Positions 7,060 to 14,079 of a DNA stretch of 14,376 nucleotides are shown piece by piece (position 1 is the stretch's first letter; each line of letters begins with the position of its first letter). This DNA is from an uncultured Spirochaetaceae bacterium (GTDB taxonomy: Bacteria > Spirochaetota > Spirochaetia > Treponematales > Treponemataceae). The notes under the pieces were generated by a model that did not search any database, was not told the DNA's origin, and saw only the letters and a list, made by a program, of their open reading frames with translations. The position numbers and the translations under genes are program-made. The stretch is from assembly GCA_902797925.1 (NCBI GenBank), contig CADBUT010000018.1, forward strand, positions 1-14,376, read 5' to 3'.

Positions 7060-7146
7060 TCAACAGCTTTCCAGTCGTCCTCTAAAAAACTGTTCATTTC
7101 TGTCTTTAGCGACCTTTATGGCATCAGTATAACCTTGCTTTTTCAA
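7060..7146 (-). other. Possible short coding relic in the intergenic region
   Basis: On the minus strand a 28-codon open frame runs from a TTG at 7146 to a TGA at 7060. It has a protein-like composition (KKQGYTDAIKVAKDRNEQFF and on). There is no ribosome binding site and an upstream in-frame stop lies nearby, so it is not a convincing gene. It may be the remnant of a longer gene or part of a repeat together with the adjacent 13-bp palindrome. The rest of 6862-7246 holds only the promoters and inverted repeats listed separately. Confidence 0.2.
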
Positions 7147-7218
7147 CAGTACATTAAAATAAGATTAAAACTGCCTTATAAAAAATATTCAAATTTTAGC
7201 AGATTTTAATGTACTGTT
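7145..7218. repeat. Perfect 16-bp inverted repeat upstream of the two-component operon
   Basis: AACAGTACATTAAAAT at 7145-7160 and its exact reverse complement at 7203-7218, with a 42-nt AT-rich spacer. The right arm occupies the place where a -35 box would be for the -10 at 7233. Inside, ATTAAAA occurs at 7153-7159 and 7164-7170, an 11-bp period like OmpR/PhoB-type half sites. It could be an operator for the response regulator, or a small palindromic insertion. Confidence 0.6.
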
Positions 7219-7232
7219 ATTTCAATACGGTA

Positions 7233-7238
7233 TATACT
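7233..7238 (+). promoter_or_regulatory. -10 box of the exported-protein/two-component operon
   Basis: TATACT (5 of 6) ends 8 nt before the ATG at 7247. No recognisable -35 stands 16-19 nt upstream; an inverted-repeat arm is there instead, which suggests activator dependence. The predicted transcript would start about one or two bases before the ATG, and no Shine-Dalgarno is seen. Confidence 0.4.
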
Positions 7239-7246
7239 CAATTTGG

Positions 7247-7750
7247 ATGTTTAGATTAAAATGTTTTTCTCATACATTTTTAAGTTTTCTCTTTTTATTA
7301 TGTTTTTGTCTGACAATGGCACATGTAGATGCCCAGCCGCGGTTTCAGCATAGAAAGCCTGTTTCTGATTCTCTTGATGACCAGAAAAGTCAGACGCAGA
7401 ATTTTGCCGAAGTACAGCAGCGCCAGCTTGCCCTTGAAAAAACATCCGCCAAGCAGACAGATCTTTCGTTTATTCTGATAGTTACTTTTAATATTCCCGT
7501 CAATCCAAAAACGATTACGCCGTCAACAATATCTATCAATTCCGTTACTCTTGACTCCTCTGTTTCCATAAAATTTAACAGAGTCGGCAATGAAGTTCAC
7601 ATTTTTATCCCTATGGACAAAATTTATGAACTTGATTCAAAAGGGAAGAAAAAACTTTTTGTCCACATCGATAAAATAACAGCCTATGACGGTGTAAAAA
7701 TTGACGGGCGTTCAATTGAAAATCTTGAATTCACCGTCACTTATCAATAA
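7247..7750 (+). CDS. Exported protein with Ig-like (SbsA-type) domain
   Basis: 167 residues. The first 29 form a signal peptide with a long hydrophobic core, ending VDA before QPR. A polar Gln/Lys-rich stretch (about 30-70) follows, likely flexible or coiled. Residues about 72-167 are beta-rich and look like an SbsA-type Ig-like domain: ILIVTFNIPVNPKTITPSTI, then VGNEVHIFIP, then KKLFVHIDKITAYDGVKIDG, ending in a strand. Such domains are structural or binding modules of exported proteins; no enzyme motif is seen. It stands first, 51 bp before a response regulator and kinase on the same strand, so it may be an accessory sensor or a target of that system. Its leader is probably absent. Family call by fold pattern only. 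Confidence 0.75.
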   Translation: MFRLKCFSHTFLSFLFLLCFCLTMAHVDAQPRFQHRKPVSDSLDDQKSQTQNFAEVQQRQLALEKTSAKQTDLSFILIVTFNIPVNPKTITPSTISINSVTLDSSVSIKFNRVGNEVHIFIPMDKIYELDSKGKKKLFVHIDKITAYDGVKIDGRSIENLEFTVTYQ

Positions 7751-7801
7751 ACTTATTCATAGAACAGAAGTTTCAAAAACAGATAAATTTGTGGAGTAAT
7801 T

Positions 7802-8530
7802 GTGAACATCTTAATAGTAGAAGACGAACCGAATATTGCAAGTTTTGAAAAGCTTGAGCTTGAACATGAAGGTTATACCGTAACTTTGGCACAGACAGGC
7901 CGCGAAGCTCTTACCATTTTTGAAAAAAGCCTTAACGACAATACACAGGAACCATTTTCTATTGTATTGCTTGACATAATGCTCCCGGAACTGAACGGAA
8001 TTGAAGTTCTGCGCCGCATCCGCAAATTGTCGCAGATTCCGGTTGTACTTGTTACGGCACGCGGCGAAACCTTTGACAAGGTAAACGGACTGGACGCCGG
8101 TGCTGACGACTATATTGCAAAACCTTTTGCAATAGAAGAACTTTTAGCGCGCATACGCTCTGTTTTAAGACGTTCGGCACAGCAGGAAACTTCGCCGGCT
8201 GCTTCTTCACCGGCTTCATCGTCTGTTATTACATTTGACCGGCTTACACTAAATGCAGCAAGTTATGAAGTCTTTATAGACCAGACTCTTGTTTCACTTA
8301 CAAAAACTGAGTTTCTGCTCTTAAAGTGCCTTCTCTGCCACCAGGGCGAAGTTTTGTCTAGAACTGATATTATCAACGAGGTCTGGGGCGAAGATCACTA
8401 CATTGACGAAAATTCCGTTGATGTTTATGTCCGCTATTTGAGAACCAAAATCGACGAAGTTTTCAATGTTTCCTATATAACTACAGTTCGCGGAGCCGGT
8501 TATACGATTCGGAAACCATCAAATGTTTAG
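7802..8530 (+). CDS. OmpR/PhoB-family response regulator
   Basis: 242 residues with a GTG start; GGAG lies 5 nt upstream (7793-7796). The receiver domain (1-120) has the acidic pocket E7/D8/E9, the phospho-acceptor D58 in LLDIMLP, T85 and K107 in AKPF. A Ser/Ala/Pro-rich linker (about 125-147) leads to a winged-helix DNA-binding domain (about 148-240) with LTKTEFLLLKCL, the recognition region DENSVDVYVRYLRTKID and the wing TVRGAGYTIRK. All key residues are present, so it should be active. On phosphorylation by the kinase encoded next it would dimerise and bind direct repeats in promoters. It overlaps the kinase gene by 8 bp, which indicates translational coupling. The linker is rather long. 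The target genes are unknown; autoregulation through the region before 7247 is plausible. Confidence 0.95.
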   Translation: MNILIVEDEPNIASFEKLELEHEGYTVTLAQTGREALTIFEKSLNDNTQEPFSIVLLDIMLPELNGIEVLRRIRKLSQIPVVLVTARGETFDKVNGLDAGADDYIAKPFAIEELLARIRSVLRRSAQQETSPAASSPASSSVITFDRLTLNAASYEVFIDQTLVSLTKTEFLLLKCLLCHQGEVLSRTDIINEVWGEDHYIDENSVDVYVRYLRTKIDEVFNVSYITTVRGAGYTIRKPSNV

Positions 8531-10001
8531 CAGACTTAAACCTAAAGACTTCAGACTGTCTATTTCAACCCGGATAGCACTGATATTCTGTATCCTCACT
8601 TTTCTGATTGTTTCGCTTTCCACATATCTTATAACCGGTCTTTTAAAGACAACCGTTTTAAGCCAGAAATCTGACGAGCTAATTGAACATACAAAGCGAA
8701 TTTCGAGCGAATTTATGGACGAAGAAACGCAGTCTGAGTTTATAACGCTTGCAATAAAGCTTACGCAGGAAGAACCGAATTATTGGCAGAATCTTCAGAT
8801 GAGTTTTGATGCAGTTGACCGGCATGTGAGGCAGGCACGTATTCCATATTATATTTCGTATACAGTATATTTTGTAACCCAATACGGAACACCTGTTCTT
8901 TTGGGCTATAATGACCAGTCTCTGCCGGTGCTGCCGCTTACAGACGGAATGCAGCCCAAGCGCCTTATAGAAAAGAACTACTACACCGACGGTGACCTGA
9001 ACATTCTTTATCTGTCTATCCCGTCAGGCTCTTTAAATATTCAGACATCTTTGAACATGGACGTAGACAGCATCGACAAGCTTCTTACAAAGCTTCCGAA
9101 AGTCATGCTCTTTTTTGCGATTCCGCTTCTGATTATTTCGTTCTTGACGGCAAAATTTCTTTCTTCTAGAATGCTCCGCCCTGTTGCAGACATTACGCGG
9201 ACAGCCAACGAAATAAGCGCGTCTCAGCTTGACAAGCGCATACCGGAACCGAATTCCAAAGATGAGCTTCTGGAACTTGCGAAAACATTCAACCGGCTTT
9301 TTGCAAGGCTTCAGCAGGATTTTGAGCGTGAGCGCCGCTTTACTTCAGACGTTTCGCATGAACTTCGTACACCGCTTGCCGTTCTGCTCGGCCACCTTGA
9401 TTTGCTGCGCCGCTGGGGCAAGACTGACACCAACGTGCTTGATTCTTCGCTTGAAACACTTTATTCAGAAACAAAATCCATGCAGTCTCTTGTAGAGAAT
9501 CTGCTCCTCCTTTCAAGAAGCGAGCGGCAGGCTCCGCCCGAAAAGCTTCTTGTCAAAATCAATTTTATGCTGAATAAAATTGTGACAGATTTAAAGCTTG
9601 TCTCGCCGGAAGTTCTGTTTTCTATAGAATGTCCGCAAGACGCTGTGCTTTTTACAAATCCGGACATTCTTACACAGATTCTGCGCATTCTTATAACCAA
9701 CAGCATTTTTTACAGCCCTGCACCGGCAGAAATAACACTCGCCTTTGAGCCGGAAACAAACTCCCTTTCAGTTTCAGACAAGGGCAACGGCATTGCGGAA
9801 AAAGACTTGCCGCACATTTTTGAGCGCCTTTACAGAACAGATGAATCGCGTAACCACAGAACCGGCGGTTCGGGGCTTGGTCTTGCAATCGCCCAGACAC
9901 TGTGCAAAAACCTCGGCGCAACAATTTCAGCCAAAAGTGAAGGCTTAGGCAAAGGCACAACCATGACAATCTGCTTTTCAAAAGAAAGCGGTGCAATCTA
10001 G
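8523..10001 (+). CDS. HAMP-domain sensor histidine kinase
   Basis: 492 residues, a membrane sensor kinase paired with the response regulator it overlaps. Transmembrane helices at about 17-40 and 192-213 enclose an extracytoplasmic sensor domain of about 150 residues that I do not recognise. HAMP follows (about 214-265), then the HisKA dimerisation helix FTSDVSHELRTPLAVLLGHL with phospho-accepting His279. The ATP-binding domain has the N box near N393 (ITNSIFYS), the G1 motif DKGNG at 419-423, the F box HIFERLYRTDESR, and the G2 motif GGSGLGLAI at 448-456. All are intact. The ATG at 8523 is inside the end of the regulator gene. The last codons and stop (9984-10001) are repeated almost exactly at 10592-10609, which suggests an insertion right behind this gene. 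Confidence 0.95.
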   Translation: MFSRLKPKDFRLSISTRIALIFCILTFLIVSLSTYLITGLLKTTVLSQKSDELIEHTKRISSEFMDEETQSEFITLAIKLTQEEPNYWQNLQMSFDAVDRHVRQARIPYYISYTVYFVTQYGTPVLLGYNDQSLPVLPLTDGMQPKRLIEKNYYTDGDLNILYLSIPSGSLNIQTSLNMDVDSIDKLLTKLPKVMLFFAIPLLIISFLTAKFLSSRMLRPVADITRTANEISASQLDKRIPEPNSKDELLELAKTFNRLFARLQQDFERERRFTSDVSHELRTPLAVLLGHLDLLRRWGKTDTNVLDSSLETLYSETKSMQSLVENLLLLSRSERQAPPEKLLVKINFMLNKIVTDLKLVSPEVLFSIECPQDAVLFTNPDILTQILRILITNSIFYSPAPAEITLAFEPETNSLSVSDKGNGIAEKDLPHIFERLYRTDESRNHRTGGSGLGLAIAQTLCKNLGATISAKSEGLGKGTTMTICFSKESGAI

Positions 10002-10002
10002 G
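9984..10002 (+). repeat. Left copy of a 19-bp direct repeat (kinase 3' end)
   Basis: Nineteen bases spanning the last five kinase codons and its TAG recur at 10592-10610 with only two differences (17 of 19). Both copies spell Glu-Ser/Thr-Gly-Ala-Ile-stop. The pair brackets the AT-rich gene and the large hairpin with a period of 608 bp, like an attachment-site or target duplication. Confidence 0.6.
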
Positions 10003-10023
10003 TTCAATAAAAACGGAGAACAA

Positions 10024-10413
10024 ATGAAAAAAATTATTATTTTCATTTCATGTTTTATTTTCAGTATTGTTAATGCACATTCAATAATGTGGAATACAGA
10101 CAATGATGATGTTGTAATATTAAACTATTTCCATACTGATTATGTTATAAAACAATTTTTGGTAGAGGAAATTATTTGTAACGAATTACCTGTAAAAGAT
10201 TACTTCGAAAAAAATGTCGGACATCCATTTTATTTAGTAAAGAAATATAATTCACTTGAAGATTTTTATAAATCAAAACCAGTAGAGCAATGGGATGTTA
10301 AATTTGATAAAAATAATGTAGTAGCATTTTCTGAGGGAGAATTATTAGTAAAAATATTTATATTAAATGATGATAATACATTAGAAATATTCCAGTGTGA
10401 TTGGGAACTGTAA
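10024..10413 (+). CDS. Small exported protein of unknown function, very AT-rich
   Basis: 129 residues from the ATG at 10024, which has GGAG 5 nt upstream; the earlier in-frame start at 9991 would lie within the kinase gene and is rejected. Residues 1-18 are a clear signal peptide ending VNA before HSI. The mature protein (about 111 residues) is acidic and aromatic-rich with no family I recognise (for example NYFHTDYVIKQF and EQWDVKFDKNNVVAFSEG), ending FQCDWEL. Its base composition stands out: about 25% G+C over the 180 bases I counted, with strong preference for TTA, ATA and AAA codons, against much higher values in the kinase and CapA genes on either side. It is bounded by direct repeats copying the kinase 3' end and followed by a long hairpin, which points to acquisition by transfer. 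Function unknown; I do not assign one. Confidence 0.7.
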   Translation: MKKIIIFISCFIFSIVNAHSIMWNTDNDDVVILNYFHTDYVIKQFLVEEIICNELPVKDYFEKNVGHPFYLVKKYNSLEDFYKSKPVEQWDVKFDKNNVVAFSEGELLVKIFILNDDNTLEIFQCDWEL

Positions 10414-10457
10414 TTTCATATAAAAATTGATTTTGCTTCTACACAGATATGCATTAA

Positions 10458-10557
10458 TAAGAACTTGCGTAGGCGGATTTTGGCGCGCAAAAAACTCTGC
10501 AGGCACGAAGTGCCGAAGCCTTTTTGCGTGACAGGATTCGCCGAGAGCAAGTTCTTA
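10458..10557. repeat. Long imperfect hairpin, about 100 nt
   Basis: Three nested stems: outer 10458-10468 with 10547-10557 (11 bp, perfect); middle 10472-10493 with 10521-10542 (22 positions, one G-A mismatch and a few G-T wobbles in RNA); apical GGCAC-GAA-GTGCC at 10502-10514. The element is more G+C-rich than the AT-rich gene before it. It is not followed directly by a T-run. It could be a dispersed palindromic repeat, a recombination site folded as single strand, or a structured RNA. Confidence 0.75.
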
Positions 10558-10591
10558 CTATGGTACAATTTCTAAATCGTTTTTTCATGTT

Positions 10592-10610
10592 GAAACCGGT
10601 GCAATATAGG
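10592..10610 (+). repeat. Right copy of the 19-bp direct repeat
   Basis: Second copy of the kinase 3' end (17 of 19 with 9984-10002), in intergenic DNA. Read in the equivalent frame it gives Glu-Thr-Gly-Ala-Ile-stop. Upstream similarity to the kinase is weak beyond the 19 bases. Confidence 0.6.
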
Positions 10611-10618
10611 CACATAAC

Positions 10619-10648
10619 TTGCAAAAACTGTACATAATAGGCTATTTT
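10619..10648 (+). promoter_or_regulatory. Candidate promoter for the CapA-like gene, predicted leaderless
   Basis: TTGCAA (10619-10624, 4 of 6) and TATTTT (10643-10648, 4 of 6) are 18 nt apart, and the ATG at 10655 follows after 6 nt. No Shine-Dalgarno is present. An alternative -10, CATAAT at 10633-10638, lacks a good -35 and would still leave a leader of only about 10 nt. Confidence 0.4.
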
Positions 10649-10654
10649 ATATAA

Positions 10655-11950
10655 ATGGCACGCATAAAACCCTGTATTTTAATTATCTTAATAGTTTTGC
10701 TTACTTCCTGTCAGACAAGCAAAGGAACATCAAAAAAAGATTCCGGCATTGAGACAGAGCCGGTAACAGAACAGAAACAGACACAGCAGACTGCGAAGCA
10801 TCAGTCTAAGCCAAAAGAAAAAGAGCCGGAAATTGTAAGCGCAAGCTTAATTGCCGTGGGTGACAACTTGATTCATTCGCCGATTTATACACAGGCTGAA
10901 AACAGGGCAAAAGCCGCAAAGCTTGAAGCAAAAGACACAAGCATTCCAAAGTATCTTTTTGACAGTGCCTATACGGAATTATTGCCGTTCGTAGAACTTG
11001 CGGATTTTGCGTTTATCAATCAGGAAACGCTTGTTGCGCCGTCTTTTACGCCGTCAACTTACCCGCGCTTCTGCTCGCCAAAAGAAATGGGCGACTTTGT
11101 ACTTGATTCGGGCTTTAACATGATAAGCATTGCAAACAACCACATGCTCGATAAAGAAGAAGCAGGATTGCGCGATTCACTGAACTACTGGAAAAATCAG
11201 GACAGAGCCGTTGTTTCGGGTGCTTTTTTTGACAAAGAAGACATGGATACTGTCAGAATTATCGAAAAAAACAGCATAAAACTCGGGTTTGTCGCATTTA
11301 CGTCTTCGCTCAACGGTTTGACGCTGCCTGAAAAGTCAAAACTACAGATTGGGCGCGCAAACGACGAGGCACAGCTTGAAAAAATGATAAAAGACGCAAA
11401 AAGCAAAAGCGACCTTGTTGTGGTTTCTGCACACTGGGGCGAAGAATACAAGACTAAGCCGAATAAAACTCAGACTGAGCTTGCACAGAAGCTTGCGGAC
11501 TGGGGCGCTGACATAATCATAGGCACACATCCGCACGTACTTCAGCCAATAGAAGAGCTGCGCGCAAGTGACGGCAGACGCGTTCTTGTGGCATATTCGC
11601 TCGGCAATCTGATTTCAAGCCAGAACGAAGGGCCGCGCGTAATCGGCGGACTTTTGTCTATGACGATTGAGAAAAATCTCGATACAGGTGAAACACAATT
11701 CAGCAATGTGTCGCTGCTGCCGCTTGTTACGAATTACGGTAACGGCTTTGCAAATATTTCCATTTATCCGATTACAAAATACACGCCCGACCTTGCAAGC
11801 AGACATGGCGTAAAACGCTTTACGAATAATTTCAATTACAATTATATTCTGAAACAGGCGCAGGACATAATTCCTGCAAAATATCTGGTATTGCCGGAAA
11901 CGCTTTTTACAAATTCACCGCTCCGCTACCAAGTCTGGATTATGCGTTGA
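10655..11950 (+). CDS. CapA-family (PGA_cap) lipoprotein, putative metallophosphoesterase
   Basis: 431 residues. The N-terminus is a lipoprotein signal with lipobox LTSC (Cys19), followed by a Lys/Gln/Thr-rich linker to about residue 60. The rest is a CapA-type domain of the calcineurin-like metallophosphoesterase fold: AVGDNLIH (Asp70), NQETLVAPS, SIANNHMLD (Asn162, His163), SAHWGEEY (His260), GTHPHVLQP (His292, His294) and AYSLGNLISS. These are the usual metal-ligand positions. CapA proteins are linked to poly-gamma-glutamate capsule export or release, but the family is wider than that and no other capsule gene is in view, so the substrate here is open. It would sit in the periplasm or on an outer-membrane leaflet. 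The radical SAM gene starts 23 nt after its stop, probably in the same transcript. It has no ribosome binding site and a -10 very close to the ATG. Confidence 0.9.
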   Translation: MARIKPCILIILIVLLTSCQTSKGTSKKDSGIETEPVTEQKQTQQTAKHQSKPKEKEPEIVSASLIAVGDNLIHSPIYTQAENRAKAAKLEAKDTSIPKYLFDSAYTELLPFVELADFAFINQETLVAPSFTPSTYPRFCSPKEMGDFVLDSGFNMISIANNHMLDKEEAGLRDSLNYWKNQDRAVVSGAFFDKEDMDTVRIIEKNSIKLGFVAFTSSLNGLTLPEKSKLQIGRANDEAQLEKMIKDAKSKSDLVVVSAHWGEEYKTKPNKTQTELAQKLADWGADIIIGTHPHVLQPIEELRASDGRRVLVAYSLGNLISSQNEGPRVIGGLLSMTIEKNLDTGETQFSNVSLLPLVTNYGNGFANISIYPITKYTPDLASRHGVKRFTNNFNYNYILKQAQDIIPAKYLVLPETLFTNSPLRYQVWIMR

Positions 11951-11973
11951 TTTGAGCCGCCGCATTTTTGCCT

Positions 11974-12882
11974 ATGCTTTACCGCTCTGTTTCTGACTTC
12001 TACAAGGAAAAATTCGGCTGCAAAGTCTACAAGATTTCGCTTGATGCGGGCTGCACATGCCCGACACGCGACGGTACAAAAGGAACAGGAGGCTGCATTT
12101 TTTGCAGTCAGTCGGGTTCAGGCGATTTTGCGGCGGAGCGAAGCCTTCCACTTGAAAAACAGATTGAACAGGCAAAACTGAAAGTTCAGGCTAAAACCGG
12201 GAAAAGCCCAGGAGCAAAATTTATCGCTTATTTTCAAAACTTTACAAACACTTACGGCGATATAAACCGGCTTGAAGCTTTGTGGAATAAGGCGGCAGAA
12301 GCTGACGGCATTGCCGGTGTGGCAATCGCGACCCGCCCCGACTGCCTTGAAGCGCCGGTCTTAGAAGCAATAGCGCGCCTCTGCAAAAAAACTTTTGTGT
12401 CTGTAGAGCTTGGGCTTCAGACGACAAACCAGAAATCAATTGAATATATCCGCCGCAATTATGAAACAAGCGAATACAACAAAGCCGTGCAGAAACTCCA
12501 CGCCATCTCAAAAGAAATCCACGTTGTTACGCATATAATCTTCGGGCTGCCGGGTGAAACTGAAAAAGACATGCTTGAAACGGTGCGCCATTCCCTAAAA
12601 GCCGGAACTGACGGCATAAAAATTGCGCTTCTTCACGTTTTAGAGAATACCGACCTTGCAGAAGATTACCGCAACGGCAAGTTTGAGTGCCTTTCAATGG
12701 AAAAATACTTTGAGCTTGTCGCAAAAGCATTGAGCATTATTCCGCAGAATATAGTTATACACAGACTGACTGGCGACGGCGCTAAAAAGATTCTGATTGC
12801 ACCGCTTTGGACTGCTGACAAAAAGCATGTTCACAACGAGCTTGAAAAATATCTTTTAAAAAACGTAAAACCTATGATATGA
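11974..12882 (+). CDS. Radical SAM protein, TIGR01212/YhcC-like
   Basis: 302 residues from the ATG at 11974. An iron-sulfur enzyme that would cleave S-adenosylmethionine to a radical; the substrate of this subfamily is not settled to my knowledge. Cluster ligands follow the subfamily pattern near the N-terminus: CPTRDGTKGTGGCIFC, with Cys29, Cys41 and Cys44, then SGSGDFA. Further family blocks are KFIAYFQNFTNTYGD, AIATRPDCL, VELGLQT and THIIFGLPGET (about residues 70-195). Length and motif order are complete. A TTG six bases upstream (11968) would add two residues; neither start has a clear ribosome binding site, so I prefer the ATG. It lies 23 nt after the CapA-like gene and 30 nt before the diguanylate cyclase, all on the same strand. 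Confidence 0.92.
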   Translation: MLYRSVSDFYKEKFGCKVYKISLDAGCTCPTRDGTKGTGGCIFCSQSGSGDFAAERSLPLEKQIEQAKLKVQAKTGKSPGAKFIAYFQNFTNTYGDINRLEALWNKAAEADGIAGVAIATRPDCLEAPVLEAIARLCKKTFVSVELGLQTTNQKSIEYIRRNYETSEYNKAVQKLHAISKEIHVVTHIIFGLPGETEKDMLETVRHSLKAGTDGIKIALLHVLENTDLAEDYRNGKFECLSMEKYFELVAKALSIIPQNIVIHRLTGDGAKKILIAPLWTADKKHVHNELEKYLLKNVKPMI

Positions 12883-12912
12883 TGTAACAAGCATGCAAAA
12901 GCGGAGAATGCC

Positions 12913-14079
12913 ATGGCAGAACAGATAACAAACGATTTTATTGCCCAATTCAATTCATTGAGCAATTCTGGAATGCTCGAAAGAAATAAAGATCTTCAGC
13001 ATGAAAACAGACAGCTCCACAGACTTATTGATGACAGTGCCGCTCTTCTGTTGATTACAAGCGCAGACAGCATGTTTGAGTTTATCAGCACAAGGTTTCT
13101 CGATTATTTTCTGCCGCAGTTCATGGCTTTTCTGATTCAGCCGCCAAGAGAAAATTCTATTCTTCAATACTGCTACAGAAACATAGGAAGAGTTTCTGAC
13201 CGAATCGACGATTCAAATTACAAGACACTTCACAGATATTATGCCGAGGGCAACACCGACAACGAATTTGAAAAAATCAAAGAAAAGATGGGCATTGAAA
13301 GCTTCAGCCAGGATTTTCTTGACATACACCCGCTGATGATTTTCCCGTTAAAGGGAATCGGCGGCATTTACGGCTTTTCAATTTTCAGCGACAAACTGAC
13401 AGGCAGCGCTTATACGCGCGCCGAAATTGACTACATAACACACATGTTTAGCGTTCTTTCTGTAATGATTCAGAACGACATGCACTACAAAACGTCGATT
13501 ACCGACCCAAAAACCGGGCTTTACACATACGACTACTTTATCAACAAGCTTGAAGAAACTACGGCGATTGTGCGGCGCTACAAGCACACAGCCGGACTTC
13601 TTATGATAGACATTGACCTTTTCAAAAAGTTCAACGACACATGGGGACATCTTGCCGGTGACAAAGTGCTTATTACAATTGCTTCCGCGATGAGCGCGGT
13701 TCTGCGGAAAGAAGACTGTCTTTGCAGGTTTGGCGGCGAAGAATTCGCAATTGTGATTCCAGAGACAGACTCAGTCGGTTTAACCTCACTGGCAGAAAGA
13801 CTCAGACAGACGGTAAGTTCTTCGGAAGTAAACGTAAACGGTACAAGACTTTCTGTAACAATAAGCCTCGGCGCATGTCTTATCTCTTATTCTGAAAAAG
13901 CTGAGCCCCGCGTTTTAATCGACCGCGCTGACAAGGCACTTTATTTTGCAAAGACAAGCGGAAGAAACTGCTCGGCTTTGTTCCCGGACGGGCTTTTGCG
14001 CAGGGCCGCAATTCACCGCGGTATAAGCGAAATAGAAATTCTAGCCCCGCTTACAACAAAAGAGGTGCAGCATGGTTAG
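12913..14079 (+). CDS. Diguanylate cyclase (GGDEF) with N-terminal GAF-like domain
   Basis: 388 residues; GGAG (12903-12906) lies 6 nt before the ATG. Residues about 18-40 form a short coiled coil (MLERNKDLQHENRQLHRLID). Residues about 40-195 look like a GAF-type sensory domain (FPLKGIGGIYGFSIFSDKL in its core); ligand unknown. The GGDEF domain (about 205-365) starts DPKTGLYTYDYF, has the metal-binding MIDIDLFKKFND and HLAGDK, and the active-site signature GGEEF at 274-278, an active variant. RKED at 265-268 is five residues before it, exactly where the RxxD inhibitory site sits, so product inhibition by c-di-GMP is likely. It makes c-di-GMP from two GTP in the cytoplasm; no membrane segment is seen. 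It overlaps the thioredoxin gene by 8 bp, so the two are translationally coupled. Confidence 0.94.
   Translation: MAEQITNDFIAQFNSLSNSGMLERNKDLQHENRQLHRLIDDSAALLLITSADSMFEFISTRFLDYFLPQFMAFLIQPPRENSILQYCYRNIGRVSDRIDDSNYKTLHRYYAEGNTDNEFEKIKEKMGIESFSQDFLDIHPLMIFPLKGIGGIYGFSIFSDKLTGSAYTRAEIDYITHMFSVLSVMIQNDMHYKTSITDPKTGLYTYDYFINKLEETTAIVRRYKHTAGLLMIDIDLFKKFNDTWGHLAGDKVLITIASAMSAVLRKEDCLCRFGGEEFAIVIPETDSVGLTSLAERLRQTVSSSEVNVNGTRLSVTISLGACLISYSEKAEPRVLIDRADKALYFAKTSGRNCSALFPDGLLRRAAIHRGISEIEILAPLTTKEVQHG

Noticed and set aside
10458..10557. Integron attC site behind a gene cassette
   Set aside because: The cassette-like layout and imperfect hairpin fit, and integrons are known in treponemes, but the end boxes read AAGAAC and GTTCTTA and do not match the RYYYAAC / GTTRRRY core. 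No integrase is in view.
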